A stretch of DNA of 32,185 nt, taken from positions 1 through 32,185 of the forward strand of contig JADKFV010000042.1 in NCBI GenBank assembly GCA_016717325.1, written 5' to 3'. The stretch's first letter is position 1, and each line of letters starts with the position of its first letter. Shown one piece after another: positions 1 to 7,285 of the stretch. The notes under the pieces were generated by a model. The model worked only from the letters and a program-made list of their open reading frames with translations. It did not search any database and was not told the origin of the DNA. A program made the position numbers and the translations under genes. The DNA is from Bacteroidota bacterium. GTDB lineage: Bacteria; Bacteroidota; Bacteroidia; AKYH767-A; OLB10.

Positions 1-183
1 CTCCATGCGGTCGCGGGCATGAATTGTAATTTTGCCATTGTCGGTTGGGGTAATACTGCAATATGCGTATATACTTATAGATGCATTGAGAATGGCGCCA
101 CCAAAATCGTCACTGTAAGGGCTTACATCGGTACCACCACCGGCTAAACCCAAGCGTAAAGGAGCGCGACTTCGTATTATCAT
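1..183 (-). CDS. GHMP-family sugar kinase, N-terminal part (D-glycero-D-manno-heptose-7-phosphate kinase-like)
   Basis: The minus strand encodes 61 residues beginning MIIRSRAPLRLGLAGGGTD and runs off the left edge without a stop. The RAPLRLGLAGGGTDVSPY block, followed by GGAILNASI, is the N-terminal signature of GHMP kinases of the HddA type, which phosphorylate heptose 7-phosphate in nucleotide-heptose synthesis. The ATP-binding glycine-rich loop lies further along and is outside the window, so substrate is inferred from the N-terminus alone. Start ATG is at 183-181; no longer in-frame start is needed because the family begins at this methionine. Other sugar kinases of the same fold remain possible. 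Confidence 0.8.
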   Translation of the reverse strand, partial: MIIRSRAPLRLGLAGGGTDVSPYSDDFGGAILNASISIYAYCSITPTDNGKITIHARDRME

Positions 184-321
184 TGTTTATTGTGCTTTTG
201 GCAAAATTGATGTTTATTGGTTTTAAATGCAAGGAAAAAAATAAATGCTATTATATTTTAAAAAATGTCGAGTAGATGCAGTCAAAAAAAATGCAGACGA
301 ATTATTCCTTTTAGGTAATAA

Positions 322-352
322 AACCCGCGAGGTTTTTAAAACCTCGCGGGTT
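322..352. repeat. Perfect 15-bp palindrome
   Basis: Arm AACCCGCGAGGTTTT at 322-336 is followed after one base by its exact complement AAAACCTCGCGGGTT at 338-352. The arms are GC-rich in an AT-rich background. Palindromes of this kind are dispersed in Bacteroidetes genomes as REP-like elements. It is not placed to terminate either neighbour, since the kinase gene at 1-183 is transcribed away from it. Confidence 0.75.
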
Positions 353-452
353 AAAAATGCGAGCGCATTAATAAATATTACAAGAGAATTAAAACCCAAA
401 CCAAAAATATATTTTCTCTTCAAATTTGTTACTTTCTTTGTATTGTAAAACC

Positions 453-592
453 ACCAATAAAACTTGTAGTGAGAGCAGCTGAACTAAATAAAATTGTACC
501 GAGTGAAAGCGAACAAGTTTGTGCTTTTCAAAATTTGCTTTTGTATTCGAACACAAACAACGAAAGCTACTACGATGTCGACCCAAAAACTC
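453..592 (+). pseudogene. Remnant of RHS core N-terminal segment
   Basis: Read in one frame the strand gives KLVVRAAELNKIV and later LLLYSNTNNESYYDVD. These match the segment QKLAVSRAEKISDK through HSNTNNQSYYDVD of the RHS protein at 1145-2374, and TNNESYYDVD in the one at 4236-5549. The similarity ends at the DVD residues, and the frame then meets a stop within the word ctctataag. It is therefore a duplicated, truncated RHS piece, probably left by recombination. Confidence 0.6.
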
Positions 593-681
593 TATAAGAT
601 TTTCAAGCCCTGTGGGTTTTGTACAAATAACAGCCATGGATTTAGGTGTTTCAGCTTATGACATTTATAATGAAATGAAGA

Positions 682-1055
682 ATGATTAAATTACTATTAT
701 CAATCACAATTTGGTATCGAAAATACCAAGGAAGAGATGGGAATTACTATACTATCGCCAATGCAGTGGCAACAATGATGATATTTATCTATCTCTCAAT
801 TTACAGCATTGGAGCTTGGACAGGTAAATTATTGAAAATTGAAAATAATTTCATTACATCATCAGCAGTACCTCTGTTCTTGGTAATGATATTAGGATTA
901 TCCATTTTCAATTACTAATCAACAGGTTAAGGAAAAGAAAAATCTTTCTTGGATATAAACAGTATAAGTTAATTTTGCATATTTATGGCATCCTTACCAT
1001 TGTAGTAAGCGTGCTGCTTTTGGCATTAGAATTTGAAAGTCGTTGCAGAAGGTAG
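682..1055 (+). pseudogene. Small three-helix membrane protein, frameshifted; candidate RHS immunity protein
   Basis: The frame from ATG 682 encodes MIKLLLSITIWYRKYQGRDG and two membrane segments (about residues 32-47 and 62-78), then stops at 918. The coding sense continues in another frame from about 909 as INRLRKRKIFLGYKQYKL and a third membrane segment (LHIYGILTIVVSVLLLAL), ending at TAG 1053-1055. Adding one T to the run at 905-908 joins them into 124 residues. That is nearly the length (123) and topology of the protein at 6305-6676, which also begins with a short K-rich start, a Y.K.G.YY-like patch and two hydrophobic helices. Small membrane proteins of this shape often sit beside Bacteroidetes RHS genes; an immunity role is inference. 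The break may be a sequencing error. Confidence 0.55.
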
Positions 1056-1144
1056 CTGGAGTGATAGTATTCATTTGTAAAACTTACAAAAGTTCAATAA
1101 AAAATTGCAGGTGTATTGAAACAATTTTTTTGATTGATAGTCGT

Positions 1145-2374
1145 ATGAAATTAGAAGTACAAAAACTTGCGGTGAGCCGAGCAGAAAAAATTAGCGATAA
1201 GCTACATTTGTTTTTGCATTCAAACACCAACAACCAAAGCTACTACGATGTAGATTTCGATAACAGTTCGAGAATACTCACTGCAAGCCTCCGCATTGCA
1301 CACAAACGCAACATAGTACTCGAAGTAAACACCTACTACCCTTATGGTATGCTCAACACATCGCTTAGTTGGCACTTGACAAATAACCAGTTTAAATACC
1401 AAAGCAAAGAATATTTGAATACGCTAAATTATAATGTGCTTGACTTTGGTGCGCGTATGGGAGCCTGTCCCGACCGAAGTGTCGGGAACCCAGCCATAGC
1501 GCGCTTTACCACTCCTGACCCTATTATGCAATTTAATAACGGTTACTTTGCAATGGGCGGCAATCCGGTGAGTATGACAGACCCGAGTGGGATGAAGGCG
1601 ACAACAGGGCATTATGATGATGTGCAAGAACATGGCCTTAGCGAAACACCCGAACGAGGCGGTGGTGGCTCGCCTGTAACTATTGATGGTATGCCGTTGT
1701 ATGGGTCGACTCCGATGTTGGAACATATAATGGGTGAATTGATGGCAAAAGGCCCTGATGGCGAAGACAACATTTTAGGTTATAGTAGTTCAACCTTGAG
1801 TGCAAATATTATTCAAAAAGATGATAAAATTTTTACGTCATTCAATCCAGTTTATCAAATGGTAAATACCATTAATAATAATTATAAGTCTAAGTATGCC
1901 AATTATAATATTCAAGGTAAAGACGATAGGGAATCGGGTGAAACGGATGATTATTTTACTGGGTATAGTTGGGGGCCAGCAATTGCTCCCCAAGGGCAGG
2001 GTGGAATAATGTCGAATCAGGAATACATTTCCATTAATAATGGAAGGCGCAGATTTCAAATTAGCGTTTTTGAACCCATTTCAAATCGCTGGTGGCCGTT
2101 ATCAAATAATGAAGGTGTTCAATTTAATTATCCGAGAAATCCTAAACAAACGGCATCATATATTACGGCACCAAATTCTTTTGGCGGTAAAACACGTTTT
2201 ATAAATGATGGTATAGAAACATTGGTAGGGAGTTATGAAACCGACCAAATTTTAAATAACCCATTTAATTGGTTTGGCCTAACTGACCGTGTTTATTTTC
2301 GATTTCAAAGCATTCCTGACGGTAACTTTTATTATGCTCGTACTTTAGCTCAAGGGACTCTTTTTCCCTTTTAA
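1145..2374 (+). CDS. Short RHS-repeat-core protein with unrecognised C-terminal toxin-like domain
   Basis: This is the C-terminal end of an RHS polymorphic toxin without its long YD-repeat body. The core reads YYPYGMLN, then KEYLNTLNYNVLDFGAR, then NPAIARFTTPDPIMQFNNGY and GGNPVSMTDPSG. These are the hallmarks of the RHS-associated core, where the toxin tip begins shortly afterwards. The DNA is almost identical to 4366-5085 until base 1970. After that the protein has a private C-terminus of about 135 residues starting WGPAIAPQGQGG, which I do not recognise. Start ATG 1145 is preferred; the frame stays open to TTG 1043, but that overlaps the previous gene and does not resemble RHS. Ten residues (MGACPDRSVG) replace LY of the sister copy and come from a small palindromic insertion. 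The last residues may also be altered by an indel near 2361-2372. Confidence 0.75.
   Translation: MKLEVQKLAVSRAEKISDKLHLFLHSNTNNQSYYDVDFDNSSRILTASLRIAHKRNIVLEVNTYYPYGMLNTSLSWHLTNNQFKYQSKEYLNTLNYNVLDFGARMGACPDRSVGNPAIARFTTPDPIMQFNNGYFAMGGNPVSMTDPSGMKATTGHYDDVQEHGLSETPERGGGGSPVTIDGMPLYGSTPMLEHIMGELMAKGPDGEDNILGYSSSTLSANIIQKDDKIFTSFNPVYQMVNTINNNYKSKYANYNIQGKDDRESGETDDYFTGYSWGPAIAPQGQGGIMSNQEYISINNGRRRFQISVFEPISNRWWPLSNNEGVQFNYPRNPKQTASYITAPNSFGGKTRFINDGIETLVGSYETDQILNNPFNWFGLTDRVYFRFQSIPDGNFYYARTLAQGTLFPF
1468..1487. repeat. Small palindromic insertion inside the RHS core gene
   Basis: Arm TCCCGAC at 1468-1474 and arm GTCGGGA at 1481-1487 flank a six-base loop. In the sister RHS gene the same place holds only six bases (codons L-Y). 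Here it holds 30 bases, so the reading frame is kept with a net gain of 24. The insert is GC-rich compared with its surroundings. Confidence 0.7.
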
Positions 2375-2481
2375 TATTTTGGATCCATGTATGGATGGTA
2401 TTAATATGGTTAATTATATTCCAACCTGCTTGGTTCGCACCTTCTGGTAAATTTTGGCATCCTCATTAAAATAAAAAAATC

Positions 2482-3384
2482 ATGGTAAAAATAATTGCAT
2501 TTTTTATGCTAATATGTATTAGCGTAAAATGCCAACAGAATATCTCAAATGGTTATGTGGATAGCCCTTGCCAATACAAAGAGATGGTTGCTAAATACGG
2601 TGTACATGATAGTATTCATTACAATAATGTTGATAGTCTATTGTACTATTTTTATAAATCTAATAAGTGCGATTCTTTTTTTTATTGGGGTATGGATATG
2701 CCCGGCACTTTCGAATTGAACGTATATAAAAGTATAGGAAATTATACCTTTATTTATGTTTATCGTTGTTCTGGTGAAATAAAATCTATAACAAGTTATA
2801 TACAAAATAAAAAAAATGGAATGGAAATGCACTATCGCTATAACGGCATAATTTTTAGTGCTCCAAATTATGTTAACGATACTTTGGCCACACCTTTTAT
2901 TTATCAATATGATGAAGTTGGGCGAGTAGAGTCTTGTAAATATAAAACAAACTTGCCAGAGCCCGATTCTTTAGTTATATACGATACAAATGGAATTATT
3001 GTTCAAAGTGAAAAATACATTTATGGTTTAGGTGGCGTTTCTAATCAATACTTTTTTTATCCAAATGGTCAAATCTATATTAGTAATTTATGTGCTCAAC
3101 ATGGTAAGCCGGGCATCTATACAAAATATTATGAAGATGGAACATTAATGGAAAAAGGCGCAAAATATGGAAATGCAAGAGAAGGCGAATGGCTATTTTA
3201 TTTTCCTAATGGGGAAATAAAAATGAAAGTAATGTTTGGAATTCCAATCAACTACCAAGAAGTTAAAGATGGCCCAACAGAATATTTTTATGATGATGGC
3301 CAACATTTAAAAACCGAAATTTATAAGAAAGGCATCCTGAAGAAAACAATTTGGAATCCAAGATATGGCCCACAGAGTAAATAA
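2482..3384 (+). CDS. Secreted YwqK-type (MORN-like repeat) protein, candidate immunity protein
   Basis: The 300-residue product starts with a signal peptide (MVKIIAFFMLICISVKCQ). A cysteine at residue 18 lacks a classic lipobox, so lipidation is uncertain. Residues from about 185 to 290 carry repeated short units of the form YPNGQIY, YYEDGTLMEKG, EGEWLFYFPNGEIK and EYFYDDGQHLKTE. These are typical of the YwqK/MORN_2 family, often annotated as an antitoxin family beside RHS or other toxins in Bacteroidetes. It follows the RHS gene at 1145-2374 by 107 bases on the same strand, the usual place for a cognate immunity gene. Neutralisation of that RHS tip is inference from position. Confidence 0.7.
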   Translation: MVKIIAFFMLICISVKCQQNISNGYVDSPCQYKEMVAKYGVHDSIHYNNVDSLLYYFYKSNKCDSFFYWGMDMPGTFELNVYKSIGNYTFIYVYRCSGEIKSITSYIQNKKNGMEMHYRYNGIIFSAPNYVNDTLATPFIYQYDEVGRVESCKYKTNLPEPDSLVIYDTNGIIVQSEKYIYGLGGVSNQYFFYPNGQIYISNLCAQHGKPGIYTKYYEDGTLMEKGAKYGNAREGEWLFYFPNGEIKMKVMFGIPINYQEVKDGPTEYFYDDGQHLKTEIYKKGILKKTIWNPRYGPQSK

Positions 3385-3389
3385 ATTCC

Positions 3390-3555
3390 CGTTTGGCATA
3401 GTCTCTGACTACGCCATAGCGCATATAAATCTCCGATTTATATATTTGCTAAAAAAAGGAAATTTGTGATTAATTGAAATTTCAAATCCTGTCTTGCCAC
3501 GTTTGGCGTTGTCCCTTGCTTGCTTTGTATTGGTATCAACAAAGTAATAAGGGCG
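3390..3555 (+). repeat. Paired-hairpin repeat, type A copy plus truncated second copy
   Basis: The unit starts CGTTTGGC at 3390. It carries a first hairpin with arms TGGCATAGTC and GACTACGCCA around TCT, and a second with arms ATAAATC and GATTTAT around TCC. It then has a TATATTTGCTAAAAAAA tail and ends near AATTTCAAATC. A second CGTTTGGCG start follows at 3500, 110 bases on, but this copy diverges after about 12 bases into a different imperfect inverted repeat (CCCTT at about 3512 with AAGGG near 3552). It lies directly 3' of the gene ending at 3384. Confidence 0.75.
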
Positions 3556-3589
3556 TAAACAATATTCCATCAAATTAAAAATCTAAATT

Positions 3590-4090
3590 ATGGAAAACAA
3601 ACTAAAAACTGTTGGACTTGTATTGCTAGGGATTTTTGGACTTTATGTTATGTACTTAGGACAAGATTTTGCTCCGGGAAGCTATGCTTATGCTGAAGAA
3701 TATGACATCGACTACTCTGAACAGCAAGTTATAAAAGCAATTCAAAATGTTAAAATGCAACATTCTGACTTTATAGTTCCAAAAACCACGATAGAGAAAA
3801 AAGGTTCTTATGGATTATACGATGAGCCGCAGAAAGGCACAAGTCATTGGTGCACTTTTTACTTCTACTATAAACAAGAAAACCAAATTGTGATGATGCT
3901 TACACGTGAAGTATCACAAAACGAAACCACTATTCTGTTTGTGAGTATAAATACTGGTTTAGACTTGGGGAATTGGAAAGATATAAACAATGATTTTACT
4001 CGAGCAGAAAATAGAGCACAAAAGAAAAAATTTGAAGAACGAATTTTGAGTAAAATAAATGAGAATTTAGAAAAGAATTTTTCTAAATAA
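3590..4090 (+). CDS. Membrane-anchored hypothetical protein in RHS island
   Basis: The 166-residue protein starts with one hydrophobic segment (residues about 7-23, VGLVLLGIFGLYVMYLG). A soluble part follows that is rich in aromatic and charged residues (HWCTFYFYYKQENQIVMML), ending in a lysine-rich helix. I do not recognise a family. It lies alone between the two RHS genes and on the same strand, so it may be an immunity or orphan immunity gene, but nothing in the sequence proves it. The upstream 90 bases are repeat-derived. Confidence 0.6.
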   Translation: MENKLKTVGLVLLGIFGLYVMYLGQDFAPGSYAYAEEYDIDYSEQQVIKAIQNVKMQHSDFIVPKTTIEKKGSYGLYDEPQKGTSHWCTFYFYYKQENQIVMMLTREVSQNETTILFVSINTGLDLGNWKDINNDFTRAENRAQKKKFEERILSKINENLEKNFSK

Positions 4091-4235
4091 TTTTTACAAA
4101 TTCCTTTTCTAGTTTATTCGCATTAATTTTTTTGAAGTAGAGGATTAAAATAAAATTGGATTAAGGCTTAGAACAATATTATATTTGAGCCAAACGAAAC
4201 AAATACTTGTCTCAAATAATTGAGCTTATCAGCTT

Positions 4236-5549
4236 ATGTTCGATAAAAATTTTATTTTAAAAGAAAGCAGTAGCGGAATGTTGCAAGCGGCCGATGCTGA
4301 GGTATTGGGCAACCTTGAGGTAAATAACTTACAGTGTACTAAAGATGGATTTTTATACATATACACAAATAATGAAAGCTACTACGATGTAGACTTCGAC
4401 AACAGTTCGAGAATACTCACTGCAAGCCTTCGCATTGCCCACAAACGCAACATAGTACTCGAAGTAAATACCTACTACCCTTATGGTATGCTCAACACAT
4501 CACTTAGTTGGCACTTGACAAATAACCAATATAAATACCAAGGCAAAGAATATTTAAATACACTAAACTACAATGTGCTTGACTTTGGTGCGAGGCTCTA
4601 TAACCCAGCCATAGCGCGCTTTACCACCCCCGACCCTATTATGCAATACAATAACGGTTACTTTGCAATGGGCGGTAATCCTGTGAGTATGATAGACCCG
4701 AGTGGAATGAAGGCGACAACAGGGCATTATGATGATGTGCAAGAACATGGCCTTAGCGAAACCCCTGAACGTGGTGGTGGTGGCTCGCCTGTAACAATTG
4801 ATGGTATGCCGTTGTATGGGTCGACTCCGATGTTGGAACATATAATAGGTGAATTGATGGCAAAAGGCCCTGATGGTGAAGACAACATTTTGGGTTATAG
4901 TAGTTCAACATTGAGTGCAAATATTATTCAAAAAGATGATAAAATTTTTACGTCATTCAATCCAGTTTATCAAATGGTAAATACCATTAATAATAATTAT
5001 AAGTCTAAGTATGCCAATTATAATATTCAAGGCAAAGACGATAGGGAATCGGGTGAAACGGATGATTATTTTACTGGGTATAGTTTTGAACATACGAACG
5101 AAACTCGAATCAATTCTTCAATTCTGTTCAATGATGAAAACAAGGCTTATCGATTCATGTGGAATAATTCAAAGGAGAGTGAAGTTGCAGCCATATTGAC
5201 AAACAAAGGTGTGTTGGTTTTGCCTACAACAAATAATGATTTGTCAACTTCAGATCCTTATACAAACTCCACAAGAAAAACGTCAAAAGGCGCCTGGCAA
5301 GTGAAACATAATCAAGTATGGCTAAATATTCTTGGAACTGTGCACACCCACCCAGGCAGCTCAACACCATATGGATGGGGAGATTACCGCACTGTCTACG
5401 ATGGTTGGGGCCCTGGCTTTATTATTACTCCTGATATTGTTATGGTAGCATACTACCAGAACGGAAAGCAGAAATGGGCTGAGGTAACTTCAACTAATAA
5501 TGTACTTTATAAAAACTGGTCTCTTTTTTCAAAGTTGATACAACATTAA
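4236..5549 (+). CDS. Short RHS-core protein with C-terminal JAMM-type metal-binding toxin domain
   Basis: Residues about 25-55 (MLQAADAEV, then TKDGFLYIYTNNES) and the following YYPYGMLN, KYQGKEYLNTLNYNVLDFGAR and ARFTTPDPIMQY blocks are the end of a Bacteroidetes RHS protein. The core matches 1225-1970 almost base for base. After base 5085 the C-terminus is unique. It contains His370-Thr-His372 in VHTHPGSS, followed after exactly ten residues by Asp383, with Glu316 upstream. This fits the E-Xn-H-x-H-x10-D zinc-binding pattern of JAMM/MPN peptidases; the usual serine is glycine (Gly380). JAB domains are known tips of polymorphic toxins, so a peptidase toxin is likely. Most of the RHS body is absent, so this may be a displaced cassette. 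The stop at 5547-5549 lies just after a T6 run, and one extra T would fuse it to the next frame. Confidence 0.75.
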   Translation: MFDKNFILKESSSGMLQAADAEVLGNLEVNNLQCTKDGFLYIYTNNESYYDVDFDNSSRILTASLRIAHKRNIVLEVNTYYPYGMLNTSLSWHLTNNQYKYQGKEYLNTLNYNVLDFGARLYNPAIARFTTPDPIMQYNNGYFAMGGNPVSMIDPSGMKATTGHYDDVQEHGLSETPERGGGGSPVTIDGMPLYGSTPMLEHIIGELMAKGPDGEDNILGYSSSTLSANIIQKDDKIFTSFNPVYQMVNTINNNYKSKYANYNIQGKDDRESGETDDYFTGYSFEHTNETRINSSILFNDENKAYRFMWNNSKESEVAAILTNKGVLVLPTTNNDLSTSDPYTNSTRKTSKGAWQVKHNQVWLNILGTVHTHPGSSTPYGWGDYRTVYDGWGPGFIITPDIVMVAYYQNGKQKWAEVTSTNNVLYKNWSLFSKLIQH

Positions 5550-5599
5550 AAGCAAAACATAAAGTTTATTCCGCTACCTTTTCTTCATACATAAATGCT

Positions 5600-5932
5600 A
5601 TGGAAGTATCTCTTGTTGATTTGCAGTTTGCTGATTCTCTTGAATTATTAAATGCAAGTACTGTTTACACAATTGGTGACAAAATAATTTTGGTTTATTT
5701 ACCGGTAGAAGTTTTGTCAAAAGAACAAAAGTTAACAAATATTGAGTCTTTAAAAAAATCTTTCCCAAACAAATCTGTTTTTAAAGAACAAAAGCGGCTT
5801 TTTTATCATGGAGAAAAAAAATCCTTCTTAATTATGGATGGCTCTCTTGTTTTAGAAAAGAATCCTACAATTACTGAAGACCGATATATCATTTTCAAGT
5901 CGGAAATAAAATTCCAACCACCACCTTATTAA
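5600..5932 (+). CDS. Small hypothetical protein, candidate immunity to the JAMM toxin (or frameshifted RHS tail)
   Basis: The 110-residue protein (MEVSLVDLQFADSLELLNAS and onward) has no family I recognise. It begins 50 bases after the JAMM RHS gene on the same strand, which is the standard place for an immunity gene. The frame is actually open from 5513, reading KVDTTLKAKHKVYSATFSSYINA immediately before the ATG. One additional T in the T6 run (5525-5530) would therefore make it a C-terminal extension of the RHS protein. The sequence cannot distinguish these two readings. No start other than ATG 5600 is attractive. Confidence 0.5.
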   Translation: MEVSLVDLQFADSLELLNASTVYTIGDKIILVYLPVEVLSKEQKLTNIESLKKSFPNKSVFKEQKRLFYHGEKKSFLIMDGSLVLEKNPTITEDRYIIFKSEIKFQPPPY

Positions 5933-6049
5933 TCAAGACAAAAATAAAGTTTCATCCAAATTAATAACCATTCACAAAAAATTTAAAAACAAATCTACAT
6001 TCGTGTAAAAAGCAAAAGATTCCATCACATTTTGCAGTTGTTTATTGCT

Positions 6050-6192
6050 TCGCCACACTGCTAATGAATCTCCGGTTTATGTATTGCAAAAAATAATGGC
6101 AATGTTTAAAGCAAAGTGAAATTAGAAATAAATTAGCTTTGACAATCGGAGATTGTCTTACACAATGACGTAGTCGGAGACTAAGCCAAACG
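6050..6192. repeat. Degenerate type A repeat followed by inverted type B repeat
   Basis: At 6050-6110 a worn type A copy reads cgccacac, then AATCTCCGGTTTAT. At 6135-6192 a type B copy lies in the opposite orientation. It has arms GACAATC (6141-6147) and GATTGTC (6151-6157) around GGA, then TAGTC and GACTA around GGA at 6171-6183, and ends at CCAAACG. The two together make a head-to-head composite in front of the gene at 6305. Confidence 0.65.
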
Positions 6193-6304
6193 CAGGGAAT
6201 TAATTTGAGTTGCACAACCGTAGATTGACTTGTTCGGAAGCATTGCAGAAAATCGCGCCACACGGGTCAGACAAAATAAATTATGTCTAATAAAAAAGCT
6301 GAAA

Positions 6305-6676
6305 ATGAAATTAATTAAAATCGTATTTTTTCACATTTACAATGCTTATTATAAGAATGGGCATTACAGCAACGATATCCCACATTTAACCGCATTTGGC
6401 ATTGTTGGTACTTCATTGTCATTTTTTGTAATAACTATATGTCTTGTTTTACTGAAGTTAATATACAACTTTAGGCCTCCCAAAGATTGTATTCTTATTG
6501 CATTCCTTTGCATTTTTTCGTTTCTATTCTTCAAGCTATTTTGGAAATCCAAATACAATAAAATATATGACTCCATATTAAATACAAAGTGGGATAATTC
6601 TTATTGGCGAATGATTTCATGGTTGATAATTTTTCTTGGTTTTTTTTGTAGTGGGAGTCTTTCCTTTCATTTTTAA
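6305..6676 (+). CDS. Small multi-helix membrane protein, candidate RHS immunity protein
   Basis: ATG 6305 is preferred over the more upstream TTG 6230, because the upstream codons are repeat-derived. The 123-residue product reads MKLIKIVFFHIYNAYYKNGH, then a patch SNDIPHLTAFG. Hydrophobic helices lie at about 35-55 (TSLSFFVITICLVLLKLIY), 63-78 (ILIAFLCIFSFLFFKLF) and 104-120 (WLIIFLGFFCSGSLSF). Length and topology match the repaired gene at 682-1055. Such proteins are common near RHS genes in this phylum; the toxin it might counter is not evident here, so it may be an orphan immunity gene. Confidence 0.65.
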   Translation: MKLIKIVFFHIYNAYYKNGHYSNDIPHLTAFGIVGTSLSFFVITICLVLLKLIYNFRPPKDCILIAFLCIFSFLFFKLFWKSKYNKIYDSILNTKWDNSYWRMISWLIIFLGFFCSGSLSFHF

Positions 6677-6701
6677 TAAAGTTAATAAATAACTGACTCC
6701 C

Positions 6702-6800
6702 CGTTTGGCGTAGTCTCTGACTACGCCACAGTGTAAATAAATCTCCGATTTATATATTTGCTAAAAATAAAATAGTGCCTGATTGAAATTTCAAAAATCA
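6702..6800 (+). repeat. Paired-hairpin repeat, type A
   Basis: The copy starts CGTTTGGCGTAG, 26 bases after the stop of the membrane protein gene. The first hairpin arms are TGGCGTAGTC and GACTACGCCA around TCT. The second hairpin arms are ATAAATC and GATTTAT around TCC. The tail TATATTTGCTAAAAA and the terminal GATTGAAATTTCAAA match the other copies. Confidence 0.75.
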
Positions 6801-6805
6801 CTTCA

Positions 6806-6843
6806 CCATACGCGAACCAATCATGCAATTCAACAACGGAACA
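6806..6843 (+). pseudogene. Short RHS core remnant between repeats
   Basis: Translation in one frame gives FTIREPIMQFNNG, which matches RFTTPDPIMQFNNGY of the RHS core at 1501-1560. The fragment is only about 13 codons long. It is trapped between the type A copy ending near 6800 and the inverted type B copy starting at 6841. Confidence 0.5.
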
Positions 6844-6894
6844 ATCAGAGATTGTATTACACAAAGACGTAGTCGGAGACTACGCCAAACGCGG
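6841..6894 (-). repeat. Paired-hairpin repeat, type B (inverted)
   Basis: Arms ACAATC and GATTGT around AGA occupy 6841-6855. A second hairpin with arms GTAGTC and GACTAC around GGA follows, and the copy ends at CCAAACGC. Read on the minus strand it begins like type A, but the right-hand hairpin has a different stem. Confidence 0.7.
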
Positions 6895-6961
6895 GATGGT
6901 GGGTTTAGGAAAACGCATTAGCAATTTAAAAAAATGCTTGAGTATTCGTACCCACGTAGAA

Positions 6962-7285
6962 CTATTTGTCAATTATATATGCTTTGTTTTTTTCTAAACC
7001 TTCAATCTGTAATTTAAAGGAAGGTAAAAATTCTACAAGTTGTTCTATTTTACTTGTACTGCAATTCAGTACAACAATTGTTATTGGGTATTTGTCGAGG
7101 TTTTGTTGATAGGCCATGCTTTTATCTATGGTCAATAAAACATCAAAAGAATTGTCGCAGCAAAAAGTTAGTAGCTGTCCATTCTTAATTCCGCTTAGTT
7201 TTAATTCTCTTACTGTATAAACCACAAATTCTTCTAAATAATTCTTTAATTGTTTGGTAATACATTCGTCAAGCAAAATTTTCAT
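6962..7285 (-). CDS. DUF5615 PIN-like toxin of a type II toxin-antitoxin pair
   Basis: The 107-residue protein begins MKILLDECITKQLKNYLEEF. It continues with VRELKLSGIKNGQLL, then FDVLLTIDKSMAYQQNL and ITIVVLN. This order of blocks is characteristic of DUF5615, a compact PIN-like nuclease family. The acidic residues of LLDE and TIDKS would form the metal site. The start overlaps the end of the upstream DUF433 gene by 17 bases, showing translational coupling in an antitoxin-first operon. All hallmark residues are present, so it looks intact. Confidence 0.85.
   Translation of the reverse strand: MKILLDECITKQLKNYLEEFVVYTVRELKLSGIKNGQLLTFCCDNSFDVLLTIDKSMAYQQNLDKYPITIVVLNCSTSKIEQLVEFLPSFKLQIEGLEKNKAYIIDK

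Larger units (their letters stand above)
184..681. other. Intergenic stretch with palindrome and RHS debris
   Basis: No convincing gene is present. Short open frames here have no recognisable family and overlap the perfect palindrome at 322-352. From about 453 to 592 the plus strand encodes a fragment homologous to the N-terminal part of the RHS protein at 1145-2374. The rest looks like AT-rich degraded sequence, consistent with an eroding RHS locus. Confidence 0.5.

Noticed and set aside
223..448. Two overlapping open frames across the palindrome at 322-352
   Set aside because: They are mirror products of a perfect palindrome and AT-rich DNA, with no family resemblance.
1424..1726. Minus-strand frame opposite the RHS core (repeated at 4563-4841)
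   Set aside because: It exists only because both RHS cores share the same DNA; composition is that of a shadow frame.
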